Assembly (NCBI GenBank): GCA_023416965.1
Contig: JAEZGJ010000055.1
Coordinates: 1 to 7,234, forward strand
DNA from: Pseudomonadota bacterium
Lineage (GTDB): Bacteria > Pseudomonadota > Alphaproteobacteria > Rhizobiales > Phreatobacteraceae
Direction of reading: 5' to 3'
DNA: 7,234 nucleotides
The position numbers were made by a program, and so were the translations under genes. Of the stretch, positions 1 through 5,878 are shown in pieces; position 1 is the stretch's first letter, and every line of letters begins with the position of its first letter. The notes under the pieces were generated by a model. The model saw nothing but the letters and a program-made list of their open reading frames with translations, was not told the origin of the DNA and ran no database searches.

Positions 1-75
1 CGACAGGGCCGCGCCGCGGCCGCCGCCCCGACCCGCCAGGCCCCGCGCCAGCAGCGCCCGCGCGAGCGCAGGTGA
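1..75 (+). CDS. Possible C-terminal tail of an upstream gene (partial)
   Basis: The first reading frame is open from the window edge to a TGA at 73-75. It encodes about 24 residues rich in Ala, Arg, Pro and Gln. The TGA overlaps the GTG start of the permease gene as GTGA, the arrangement expected of translationally coupled genes. Against it, the peptide is low in complexity, matches no family I know, and another forward frame is also open across these bases, as is usual in GC-rich DNA. The call rests only on the overlap geometry. What the upstream gene might be cannot be seen. Confidence 0.3.
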   Translation, partial: RQGRAAAAAPTRQAPRQQRPRERR

Positions 76-986
76 CCCTCTCCCCGGTCGCCTTCGGCAT
101 TGCAGCAGCGCTCGCCTCGGCTACCGCCTACGGCATCAACATCGTCTATGCCCGGATGGCGACCCAGCAGGGCGTGTCGGCGGCCGACCTCGTCTTCCTG
201 CGCGTCTTCCTCATGCTCGGGGCCGTCGGGTTCGTGGTGGCCCTGCGCCGCCGCAGCCTCGCCATCGCACCGGCAGGGCGCCCCGCCGTCCTCGCCCTCG
301 GCATCGCATCGGCGGGGGTCGGCCTCGCCTATTTCTTCGCCGTATCCTTCGTACCCATCGGCATCGCGGCGATCATCTTCTACACCTTCCCCCTGCTGAT
401 CCTGCTGGCGAGCCCCTTCGTCGAGGGCGGCCGGCTCACGCTCCAGCGTCTCGGCGTCTTCGCCCTGGCCTTCACGGGCCTTGCCATCGCCCTCGGCCCG
501 GGCCTCGGCGGCATCGACATCCGCGGCATCGTTCTTGCCGCCCTCGCCAGCGGGCTGGCCGCCTGGCAGTTCTTCATGGCGGCGCGCGCCGGGCGGCAGG
601 CCCCGCCGGCCCTGCTGATGTTCTGGTCCCACATCGTCATCATGCCCATTGCCGGCACCGCCGCCCTGCTCCTCGGCGGCATCGGCTGGGGCGCCATCGG
701 CCATGCGTGGTTCGCCAGCGCCATGACGGTCGCCGGCTATCTCCTCGGCTTCGCCCTGCAGATGGTCGCAGCAAGGCGCGCCCCCGCCGCCCTGATCGGC
801 CTCGTCTTCTGCCTGGAGCCGGTCGTCGCCATCATCTTCGCCGGCCTCATCCTTGGCGAAACGCTCGGCGGTGCCCAGATGGTGGGAAGCCTTCTCGTCC
901 TCGCGGCCCTCGTCCTGTCCTCCCTGGCGGAGCTTAAGCGCGAGAGCCCGCCCGCCATGGCCGCCGCACCCTCCGATGCCCGCTGA
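72..986 (+). CDS. EamA/DMT-family inner-membrane transporter
   Basis: This is a 304-residue membrane protein of the drug/metabolite transporter superfamily (EamA, RhaT/YdcZ-like), which typically exports amino acids, amines or other small metabolites; the substrate cannot be told from sequence. About ten hydrophobic segments can be traced, roughly residues 6-26, 38-58, 72-92, 97-117, 125-143, 148-168, 182-202, 214-234, 240-262 and 268-287, in the two five-helix halves of the family. The second half carries the EamA signature: LEP at 248-250, then GE at 262-263 and a Gln-containing last helix. The start is taken as GTG at 72, because the first helix follows at once and the sequence further upstream is proline/arginine-rich and not membrane-like. 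The frame stays open to the window edge and there is no clear Shine-Dalgarno site, so the start is not certain. The last residues after the final helix are a polar Ala/Pro tail. The next gene starts inside this one (11-nt overlap), which suggests co-transcription. Confidence 0.9.
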   Translation: MTLSPVAFGIAAALASATAYGINIVYARMATQQGVSAADLVFLRVFLMLGAVGFVVALRRRSLAIAPAGRPAVLALGIASAGVGLAYFFAVSFVPIGIAAIIFYTFPLLILLASPFVEGGRLTLQRLGVFALAFTGLAIALGPGLGGIDIRGIVLAALASGLAAWQFFMAARAGRQAPPALLMFWSHIVIMPIAGTAALLLGGIGWGAIGHAWFASAMTVAGYLLGFALQMVAARRAPAALIGLVFCLEPVVAIIFAGLILGETLGGAQMVGSLLVLAALVLSSLAELKRESPPAMAAAPSDAR

Positions 987-2085
987 ACCCGCTCCCCGCC
1001 GACCCCGCCCTCCCGTTCCCGTCACCGTGCTGACGGGCTTCCTCGGCGCCGGCAAGACGACGCTCCTCAACCGGCTGCTCGCCGACGAGGGAATGAAGGA
1101 CACCGCCGTGCTCATCAACGAGTTCGGCGAGATCGGCCTCGACCACCTGCTGGTGCGCACCGTGGAGGACGGCATCGTCATGCTCTCCTCGGGCTGCGTC
1201 TGCTGCTCGGTCCGCGGCGACCTCGTGGCGGCGCTGGAGGACCTCCTGCGCGCCGTCGACAACGGCCGGATCGACCACTTCGGCCGCGTCGTCATCGAGA
1301 CCACGGGCCTCGCGGACCCGATCCCCGTCATCCACACGCTGATGGCCCATCCCTATCTCGCCCTGCGCTACCGGCTGGACGCGGTCATCACCGTCGTCGA
1401 CGCGGTCAACGGGCTCGCCACCCTCGACGCCCACCCGGAGGCCGTCCGCCAGGCGGCTGTGGCGGACCGCATCGTCATCACCAAGACCGATCTCCTCACC
1501 GAAGGACCCGCCCGCGAGACCTTCGACCAGCTGCTCGCCCGGCTGGCGCAGCTCGCCCCCGCCGCCCGCAGGCTCGACGCCGCGCGAGGCGAGGCGAGCG
1601 CCGCGGAAGTCCTCGCCGCCGGCCTCACCGATCCCGTCACCAAGACCGCCGACGTCGCCCGCTGGCTCAACGAGGAGGCCCTCGCCGGCGCCGACGGCTC
1701 CCACAGCCACGACGATGGCATCCGCGCCTTCGCCCTCACCAGCGACCAGGCCATGGGCTCGGCCGCCTTCGACATGTTCCTCGAACTGCTGCGCGGCGCC
1801 CACGGCCCGCACCTGCTGCGCGTCAAGGGCGTGGTGAAGATCGCGGAGTTCCCCGACCGGCCCGTGGTCGTCCACGGTGCCCAGCACGTCTTCCACCCGA
1901 CCACCGTGCTCGATTCCTGGCCCGACGGCGACGCCCGCACCCGCCTCGTCTTCATCCTGAAGGACATGGATCCGGCCGTGATCCAAGCCCTCCACGACGC
2001 CTTCCTCGGCATCGCCAGGCCCGACCAGCCCGACCGGGCGGCGCTGACCGACAATCCCCTCGCCATTCCCGGCATGCGTTTCTGA
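976..2085 (+). CDS. COG0523 (CobW/ZNG1-like) GTP-binding metallochaperone
   Basis: This is a 369-residue P-loop GTPase of the G3E/COG0523 family, cytoplasmic proteins that use GTP hydrolysis to deliver metals such as zinc or cobalt to client enzymes. Visible motifs in order: Walker A GFLGAGKTT at residues 21-29; the family-defining metal site CxCC at C74, C76 and C77, inside GCVCC; the ETTGLADP segment at 108-115; and the base-recognition motif TKTD at 169-172, where Asn is more usual at the first position. A short His pair (H243, H245, in SHSHDD) marks the junction to the CobW C-terminal domain, about 248-345. The ATG at 976 is chosen because the Walker A motif then lies about 20 residues in, as usual; the frame is open further upstream only because it runs inside the permease gene. 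The start overlaps the permease stop by 11 nt. No Zur box or metal-related neighbour is visible, so the metal and client are unknown; CobW itself (cobalamin synthesis) is less likely without cob genes nearby. Confidence 0.9.
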   Translation: MPAEPAPRRPRPPVPVTVLTGFLGAGKTTLLNRLLADEGMKDTAVLINEFGEIGLDHLLVRTVEDGIVMLSSGCVCCSVRGDLVAALEDLLRAVDNGRIDHFGRVVIETTGLADPIPVIHTLMAHPYLALRYRLDAVITVVDAVNGLATLDAHPEAVRQAAVADRIVITKTDLLTEGPARETFDQLLARLAQLAPAARRLDAARGEASAAEVLAAGLTDPVTKTADVARWLNEEALAGADGSHSHDDGIRAFALTSDQAMGSAAFDMFLELLRGAHGPHLLRVKGVVKIAEFPDRPVVVHGAQHVFHPTTVLDSWPDGDARTRLVFILKDMDPAVIQALHDAFLGIARPDQPDRAALTDNPLAIPGMRF

Positions 2086-2133
2086 CGCGCCGCCGCTCTT
2101 GCCCGTCGCCCGCTCCGGTGCTCGACTGGCGCC

Positions 2134-2138
2134 GGAGG
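2134..2138 (+). promoter_or_regulatory. Ribosome binding site that fixes the tam start
   Basis: A GGAGG core lies 8 nt before the ATG at 2147. It favours that start over an in-frame TTG at 2099, which has no comparable site and would add 16 residues absent from known Tam proteins. Confidence 0.75.
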
Positions 2139-2146
2139 CGATCGTC

Positions 2147-2920
2147 ATGGACTGGTCGGCAAGGCAATACGTCAAGTTCGAGGACGAGCGGACGCGGCCC
2201 GCCCGCGATCTCCTGGCGGCGGTGCCGACACGGGAGCCGCGCCGCATCGTCGATCTCGGCTGCGGTCCCGGCAACACAACGGAACTGCTGCTGGAGACCT
2301 ATCCCCGGGCGGAGATCACGGGGATCGACTCCTCCCCCGACATGATCACCAATGCGCGGGCTCGGCTGCGCGGCATCAGCTTCGAGGTTGCGGACCTCAC
2401 GACGTGGCGGCCCGATCCCGCCGCCCCGGTGGACGTCCTCTATTCCAATGCCGTGTTCCAGTGGGTTCCCGGCCATGAGACCATCCTGCCGCGGCTCCTC
2501 GGTCTGCTGCCGGAGGGTGGCAGCCTGGCCCTGCAGATGCCGGACAATCTTGACGAGCCGAGCCATGTCGGCATGCGCGACGCGGCGGCGGGGGGGCCCT
2601 GGGCGGACCGGCTCGCCGCGGCCGCCGGCACGCGGACCCCGCTCGGCAGCCCTGCCTGGTACTACCGGCTGCTGAAGCCTCATGCCGCCCGTGTCGATGT
2701 CTGGCGCACCGTCTACCACCACCCGCTGGGCGGGCTGGACGGCATCGTCGAATGGTTCAAGGGCTCGGGTCTGAGACCTTTCCTCGCCGCCCTCCGGCCG
2801 GAGGAGCGCGAGGCCTATCTCGCCGCCTATCGCGCGGCCATCGCGCCCCACTATCCGGTCGACGCCGAGGGCAAGGTGCTGCTCGCCTTCCCCCGCCTCT
2901 TCATCGTCGCCACGCGCTGA
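2147..2920 (+). CDS. tam: Trans-aconitate 2-methyltransferase
   Basis: This 257-residue protein is a cytoplasmic class I SAM-dependent methyltransferase. Tam esterifies trans-aconitate, a spontaneous isomer of the citric-acid-cycle intermediate cis-aconitate that inhibits aconitase, so the enzyme acts in metabolite damage control. The protein matches E. coli Tam, as I recall it, along its whole length: the N-terminal DW...RQY...F..ERTRPARDLL segment; SAM motif I VDLGCGPGN at 35-43; the GIDSSPDMI loop with the acidic ribose-binding residue; a QWVP segment; QMPDN; the W..VYHH segment; and the terminal LLAFPRLFIVA. The length is close to the 252 residues of the E. coli enzyme. A GGAGG site supports the ATG start. 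The gap to the preceding GTPase gene is 61 nt with no terminator, and the following gene starts 39 nt downstream, so the run may be one transcript, though the functions do not obviously connect. Confidence 0.94.
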   Translation: MDWSARQYVKFEDERTRPARDLLAAVPTREPRRIVDLGCGPGNTTELLLETYPRAEITGIDSSPDMITNARARLRGISFEVADLTTWRPDPAAPVDVLYSNAVFQWVPGHETILPRLLGLLPEGGSLALQMPDNLDEPSHVGMRDAAAGGPWADRLAAAAGTRTPLGSPAWYYRLLKPHAARVDVWRTVYHHPLGGLDGIVEWFKGSGLRPFLAALRPEEREAYLAAYRAAIAPHYPVDAEGKVLLAFPRLFIVATR

Positions 2921-2959
2921 CGCTGCCTTAAACGACACGAATTCACCGAGGACACATCC

Positions 2960-3712
2960 ATGAACCGCATCGATCTCGCCGGCCGCACCGCCGTCATCAC
3001 TGGAGGCGCCCGCGGCATCGGCTATGCCGCGGCCGAACGCATGCTGTCATCCGGCGCGTCGGTCGCCCTCTGGGACATCGACGCGGCGAGGCTCGCCGAG
3101 GCGGCGGGCAAGCTCGAGGGGAAGGGCCGCGTCTCCACCCATGTCGTCGAGCTGACCGACGAGGCCTCGGTGCAGGCCGCCACCGATGCCACCGTCGCCG
3201 CCCTCGGCGTCATCGCCATCCTGGTCAACAATGCCGGCATCACCGGAGGCAACGGCAAGACCTGGGAGCTCGCCCCCGACGTCTGGCGCCGCGTCGTCGA
3301 GGTCAATCTGGTCGGGCCCTATCTCACCTGCCGCGCCGTCGTGCCGGTCATGCTGAAGGCCGGCTACGGCCGCATCGTCAATATCGCCTCCATCGCCGGC
3401 AAGGACGGCAACCCGAACGCCTCGCACTACTCCGCATCCAAGGCGGGCCTGATCGGCCTCACCAAGTCACTGGCCAAGGAGCTCGCCACCTCCGGCATCC
3501 TCGTCAACTGCATCACGCCGGCAGCGGCGAAGACCGAGATCTTCGACCAGATGAAGCAGGAGCACATCGACTTCATGCTCTCGAAGATTCCGATGAACCG
3601 CTTCCTCCAGGTCGAGGAGGCCGCCGCCATGATCGCCTGGCTCTCCTCGGAGGACTGCGCCTTCTCCACCGGCGCCGTCTTCGACATCTCGGGCGGCCGC
3701 GCCGTCTACTGA
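2960..3712 (+). CDS. Short-chain dehydrogenase/reductase (classical SDR), substrate unknown
   Basis: This 250-residue protein is a complete classical SDR with a Rossmann fold, acting as a soluble NAD(P)-dependent oxidoreductase. Visible elements: the cofactor motif TGGARGIG at 14-21; NNAG at 90-93; and the catalytic tetrad N116, S144, Y157 and K161 (the last two as YxxxK). Asp39 ends the second strand (ALWDID), which normally binds the adenosine ribose 2'- and 3'-hydroxyls and points to NAD(H) over NADP(H). The protein resembles FabG-type 3-oxoacyl-ACP reductases, but this subgroup also includes sugar and polyol dehydrogenases, so FabG should not be assumed, especially with no fatty-acid genes adjacent. 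A GAGGA ribosome site at 2948-2952 lies 7 nt before the ATG. It sits 39 nt after tam and is followed by a 66-nt gap before nasT. Confidence 0.93.
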   Translation: MNRIDLAGRTAVITGGARGIGYAAAERMLSSGASVALWDIDAARLAEAAGKLEGKGRVSTHVVELTDEASVQAATDATVAALGVIAILVNNAGITGGNGKTWELAPDVWRRVVEVNLVGPYLTCRAVVPVMLKAGYGRIVNIASIAGKDGNPNASHYSASKAGLIGLTKSLAKELATSGILVNCITPAAAKTEIFDQMKQEHIDFMLSKIPMNRFLQVEEAAAMIAWLSSEDCAFSTGAVFDISGGRAVY

Positions 3713-3766
3713 AGGGCCCCTTGCCGGCTCTCCTTGTGCGGTGCACCATGAGCGACGTCCGCCGCC

Positions 3767-3770
3767 GGAG
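3767..3770 (+). promoter_or_regulatory. Ribosome binding site supporting a CTG start for nasT
   Basis: GGAG lies 8 nt before the CTG at 3779. This spacing is normal and is the main sequence support for the non-standard start, since the nasT frame has a TGA at 3749-3751 and no ATG, GTG or TTG between it and the conserved coding start. Confidence 0.5.
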
Positions 3771-3778
3771 TTCCGCCC

Positions 3779-4366
3779 CTGAGTGACCTCAGTCTGACCA
3801 TCGCCATCGTCGACGAGAGCCGCTCCCGCGCCGCCATCATCGAGGAGGGGCTGCGCGATGCGGGCTATTCGCGCATCGTGCATATCGGCGAGATGACCAA
3901 TCTCCTCGCCCGCCTCTACGCCACCGACCCCGATGTGGTGGTCATCGACCTCGAGAACCCCTCGCGCGATGTGCTGGAACAGCTCTTCCAGGTTTCGCGG
4001 CTGGTGAAGCGGCCGGTTGCCATGTTCGTCGACCAGTCCGACACGGGCATGATCAACAAGGCGATCGAGGCGGGCGTCTCGGCCTATGTCGTCGACGGGT
4101 TGAAGAAGGAGCGGGTGAAGTCGATCCTCGACATGTGCGTCGCCCGCTTCCAGGCCTTCGCGCGGCTGCAGAACGAGCTCGACCAGGCCCGCTCGGCGCT
4201 TGAGGAGCGCAAGGTGGTCGAGAAGGCCAAGGGCCTGCTCATGCGCCACAAGGGCATTTCGGAGGACGAGGCCTACACGCTGCTGCGCCGCCGCGCCATG
4301 AACGAGAAGAAGAAGCTCGCCGACATTGCCCAGGCGGTGGTCACCGGACTGGAGATGCTGGGATGA
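3779..4366 (+). CDS. nasT: NasT-type ANTAR antiterminator, nitrate-responsive
   Basis: This 195-residue cytoplasmic protein has a receiver-like domain (about 6-125) joined by a helix to a C-terminal ANTAR RNA-binding domain (about 135-193). NasT binds two-hairpin leader RNAs and prevents termination upstream of nitrate-assimilation genes; NasS holds it inactive without nitrate or nitrite. The receiver keeps the acidic pair D12/E13 and the phosphoacceptor-position D57. However, the usual Thr/Ser is V84 and the conserved Lys is D106, so control by phosphorylation looks unlikely, as is typical of AmiR/NasT proteins. The ANTAR core is clear: KAKGLLM (149-155), the E..AY..LRRRAM segment and DIAQ at 182-185. 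The start is taken as CTG 3779. A GTG at 3878 would delete the first strand and helix of the receiver (33 residues, including D12). The stop overlaps the nasS start as ATGA, which couples synthesis of the two partners. Confidence 0.9.
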   Translation: MSDLSLTIAIVDESRSRAAIIEEGLRDAGYSRIVHIGEMTNLLARLYATDPDVVVIDLENPSRDVLEQLFQVSRLVKRPVAMFVDQSDTGMINKAIEAGVSAYVVDGLKKERVKSILDMCVARFQAFARLQNELDQARSALEERKVVEKAKGLLMRHKGISEDEAYTLLRRRAMNEKKKLADIAQAVVTGLEMLG

Positions 4367-5520
4367 AGAGGATCACCATCGGCTTCATCCCCCTCACCGA
4401 TGCGGCGCCGCTCATCGCAGCCCACGAGCGCGGCTTCGCCGCAGGCGAGGGCCTTTCCTTCGACCTTGTGCGCGAGGTCTCCTGGGCCAATATCCGCGAC
4501 AAGCTCTCCATCGGCCTGTTCGACGCCGCCCACATGCTCACCCCGCTGGCGCTGGCGAGTGCGCTCGGCATCGGCCATGTGAAGGTGCCGATGATCGCGC
4601 CGGTCACGCTCGCCCTCAACGGCAACGCCATCACGCTCTCCGCCGCCTTCGTGCGCGAACTGGGCGAGCTGCCTGAGGATCCGGTGGCGGCGCTGCCGCT
4701 CTTCGCCGCCGCCATCAAGCGCCGCGAGAGCGCCGGCCTCAGCCCCCCGGTCTTCGCCTCGACCTTCCCCTTCTCCACCCACAACTACATCCTGCGGGCC
4801 TATCTCGCCGCCGGCGGCATCGACCCGGACCGCGACGTCCAGCTCGTGGTCATTCCGCCGCCGCTCATGGCGGGCTCGCTGGAGAAGGGGTTGATCGACG
4901 GCTTCTGCGTCGGCTCGCCCTGGAACTCGGTCGCCGTCGATCGCGGCGTCGGCCATATCCTCGCGCCGAGCTCGGCCCTGTTCTCGCGCATCCCCGAGAA
5001 GACGCTGGTGATCGGCGACACGCTCGCCGGCGGCGATGCCGGGACGCTGCGCGCCATCGTCGCCGCCACAGCCAAGGGTGCCGCCTGGTGCGCCGACCCC
5101 GGCAATGCGCTGGAGCTCGCAGCCATGCTCTCGGCGCCTCATTACCTTGGCGTCGCCGCCCCTCTCGTGCTGCGGACGATCGAGGGCCGGCTGATCTTCA
5201 CGCCGGGCGGTCCGTCCCGCTCCGTGCCCGACTTCATCCGCTACGAGGTGCCGGGCGCCGCCCGGCCGGATGCCGGGCGCTACGCCTGGCTCTATGCCCA
5301 GATGGGGCGCTGGGGCCAGACGCGCCTCGACCCCGCGGCCGCGGCCCGCATCGCCGCCCTCATCCGCACCGACCTCTTCGATGCAGCGGTGGGAGTGGAC
5401 GGCGTCGCCACCGACGCGGATCCCATCGGCAGCATCCTCGAGCCGGCTTTCGATCCGGCCGATCTCGCCGGCTATCTCGCCCGCTTCGACGCCCGGGGCC
5501 TGCCGAAGGAGCGCGGCTGA
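4363..5520 (+). CDS. nasS: NasS-type cytoplasmic nitrate/nitrite sensor (NrtA/CmpA fold)
   Basis: This 385-residue protein has the periplasmic-binding-protein fold of nitrate-binding NrtA but no signal peptide: the first strand (KRITIGFIPL) begins at residue 2. That places it in the cytoplasm and fits NasS, which binds and inhibits NasT and lets it go when nitrate or nitrite is bound. It aligns by eye with the exported NrtA-like protein downstream: the LTDAAPLI segment, SW...RD with W41, FxxxTH with H140, LAAGGIDPD, the IPPPLM/CFCVG-like region and PEK with K213. Trp, His and Lys at these points correspond to ligand-pocket positions I recall from cyanobacterial NrtA, so a nitrate-like ligand is plausible. 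The ATG overlaps the nasT stop by 4 nt (ATGA). An alternative reading is an orphan ABC-transporter binding protein, but the missing signal and the nasT partner argue against it. No terminator follows directly; the next one is the conditional terminator in the nrtA leader. Confidence 0.9.
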   Translation: MKRITIGFIPLTDAAPLIAAHERGFAAGEGLSFDLVREVSWANIRDKLSIGLFDAAHMLTPLALASALGIGHVKVPMIAPVTLALNGNAITLSAAFVRELGELPEDPVAALPLFAAAIKRRESAGLSPPVFASTFPFSTHNYILRAYLAAGGIDPDRDVQLVVIPPPLMAGSLEKGLIDGFCVGSPWNSVAVDRGVGHILAPSSALFSRIPEKTLVIGDTLAGGDAGTLRAIVAATAKGAAWCADPGNALELAAMLSAPHYLGVAAPLVLRTIEGRLIFTPGGPSRSVPDFIRYEVPGAARPDAGRYAWLYAQMGRWGQTRLDPAAAARIAALIRTDLFDAAVGVDGVATDADPIGSILEPAFDPADLAGYLARFDARGLPKERG

Positions 5521-5533
5521 GCCGCGGTTGCGC

Positions 5534-5550
5534 TGCACAACGAAGCGGCA
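5534..5550 (+). promoter_or_regulatory. Candidate NtrC enhancer site 1
   Basis: The sequence TGCACAACGAAGCGGCA matches the palindromic NtrC consensus TGCACC-N5-GGTGCA at 9 of 12 defined positions. Its centre is about 140 bp before the predicted sigma-54 transcription start, a normal enhancer distance. The match is moderate and was found by eye. Confidence 0.4.
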
Positions 5551-5565
5551 GTCCCACGTCCTGTC

Positions 5566-5582
5566 TGCACCCGTTTCGAACG
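5566..5582 (+). promoter_or_regulatory. Candidate NtrC enhancer site 2 (one good half)
   Basis: The left half TGCACC is perfect but the right half is poor (8 of 12 overall). It lies exactly 32 bp, three helical turns, from site 1 and is centred about 108 bp before the predicted start. The pair at about -140 and -108 copies the E. coli glnA enhancer layout, which is the main reason to list it. Confidence 0.3.
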
Positions 5583-5655
5583 TTTCCAGCCTCGCGCCGC
5601 TGCGCCGACTGTCGCTCCACGCTCACAAACCGGCCGTTCCCCACCGTAACGCACT

Positions 5656-5671
5656 TGGCACGGGGCTTGAA
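5656..5671 (+). promoter_or_regulatory. Sigma-54 (RpoN) promoter for the nrtA operon
   Basis: The sequence TGGCACGGGGCTTGAA fits the -24/-12 consensus TGGCACR-N4-TTGCW at all defined positions except one: A replaces C at the -12 element (5670). The spacing is exact. Transcription would start near 5682, giving a leader of about 230 nt before nrtA. RpoN with NtrC commonly drives nitrate-assimilation operons in proteobacteria, so the site fits its context. Confidence 0.7.
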
Positions 5672-5681
5672 TGCCTTTGTG

Positions 5682-5813
5682 CCGAGGAGCGGCCGCAGGG
5701 CCGCCACCGGGCCCAGCGCGGGGTCCATCAGCAACGCCGCTGACAAATGTCCGACGTGCCGGCTTCCCGACGGGAAGACACGGTGACGGCAGGACCTTTG
5801 TCGGCGGCTTTTT
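5682..5813 (+). promoter_or_regulatory. NasT-responsive leader RNA (tandem hexaloop hairpins plus terminator)
   Basis: This is the predicted 5' leader of the nrtA transcript. A GC hairpin (5689-5694 with 5699-5704, loop GCAG) comes first. Hairpin P1 pairs 5709-5714 (GGGCCC) with 5721-5726 (GGGTCC, one G-U) around the loop AGCGCG at 5715-5720. After a single A, hairpin P2 pairs 5728-5732 (TCAGC) with 5739-5743 (GCTGA) around the loop AACGCC at 5733-5738. Both loops have six bases with A first and G fourth, the recognition feature known for ANTAR-protein target RNAs. P2 shares 5736-5743 with the 5' arm of the terminator, so the two cannot form together. NasT binding to P1-P2 would therefore let transcription pass. 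A competing pairing of 5698-5702 with 5710-5714 could disrupt P1. Structures were derived by hand. Confidence 0.8.
5736..5813 (+). terminator. Conditional intrinsic terminator in the nrtA leader
   Basis: The outer stem pairs 5736-5747 (GCCGCTGACAAA) with 5797-5808 (TTTGTCGGCGGC), 12 continuous pairs including one G-U (5741 with 5803), followed at once by TTTTT at 5809-5813. The arm continues inward after a one-base mismatch: 5749-5752 with 5792-5795, 5757-5761 with 5787-5791, and a tip of 5763-5768 (CTTCCC) with 5772-5777 (GGGAAG) around GAC. Its 5' edge overlaps antiterminator hairpin P2. It lies between promoter and gene, as expected for attenuation, and could also end readthrough from nasTS. 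Confidence 0.8.
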
Positions 5814-5816
5814 CGT

Positions 5817-5835
5817 GCCCGGAACCTGCCCGGGC
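5817..5835 (+). repeat. GC-rich inverted repeat after the leader terminator
   Basis: GCCCGG at 5817-5822 can pair with CCGGGC at 5830-5835 around a 7-base loop. No T run follows, so it is not an intrinsic terminator by itself. Its role is unknown; it may be chance in such GC-rich DNA. Confidence 0.3.
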
Positions 5836-5856
5836 GGCCTTCGAGGAACGAACAGA

Positions 5857-5873
5857 GCCGCGGCCTGCGCGGC
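5857..5873 (+). repeat. Perfect GC hairpin upstream of the nrtA start region
   Basis: GCCGCG at 5857-5862 pairs with CGCGGC at 5868-5873 around GCCTG. It ends 5 nt before a short upstream reading frame and 40 nt before nrtA, so it could affect ribosome loading. This is inference, and such repeats arise easily at this base composition. Confidence 0.3.
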
Positions 5874-5878
5874 CGATC

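Noticed and set aside
853..975. Upstream extension of the GTPase gene to ATG 853
   Set aside because: The extra 41 residues lie inside the permease gene in another frame, are Ser/Arg/Pro-rich and would move the Walker A motif to an unusual depth.
934..2277. Long open frame on the - strand opposite the GTPase gene
   Set aside because: It lies antisense to a gene with clear family motifs, its product is a Gly/Glu/Val/Asp-rich string with no recognisable domain, and such frames are routine opposite GC-rich genes.
3740..3747. Palindrome GGTGCACC in the gap before nasT as an operator
   Set aside because: It resembles fused NtrC half-sites but lacks the 5-bp spacing, and no promoter could be recognised beside it; an 8-bp palindrome alone is weak evidence.
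3878..4366. Shorter nasT starting at GTG 3878
   Set aside because: It would remove the first strand and helix of the receiver domain, including the acidic D12/E13, although that sequence upstream is clearly coding and family-like.
4273..5538. Long - strand open frame opposite nasS
   Set aside because: A mirror of the codon bias of nasS, with an Arg/Gly/Glu-rich low-complexity product and no ribosome site or domain. Similar - strand frames at 1952-2938, 3467-4249 and 5728-6699 are rejected for the same reason.
5521..5650. Dedicated terminator directly after nasS
   Set aside because: No stem followed by a T run was found here; the first convincing terminator is the conditional one in the nrtA leader.
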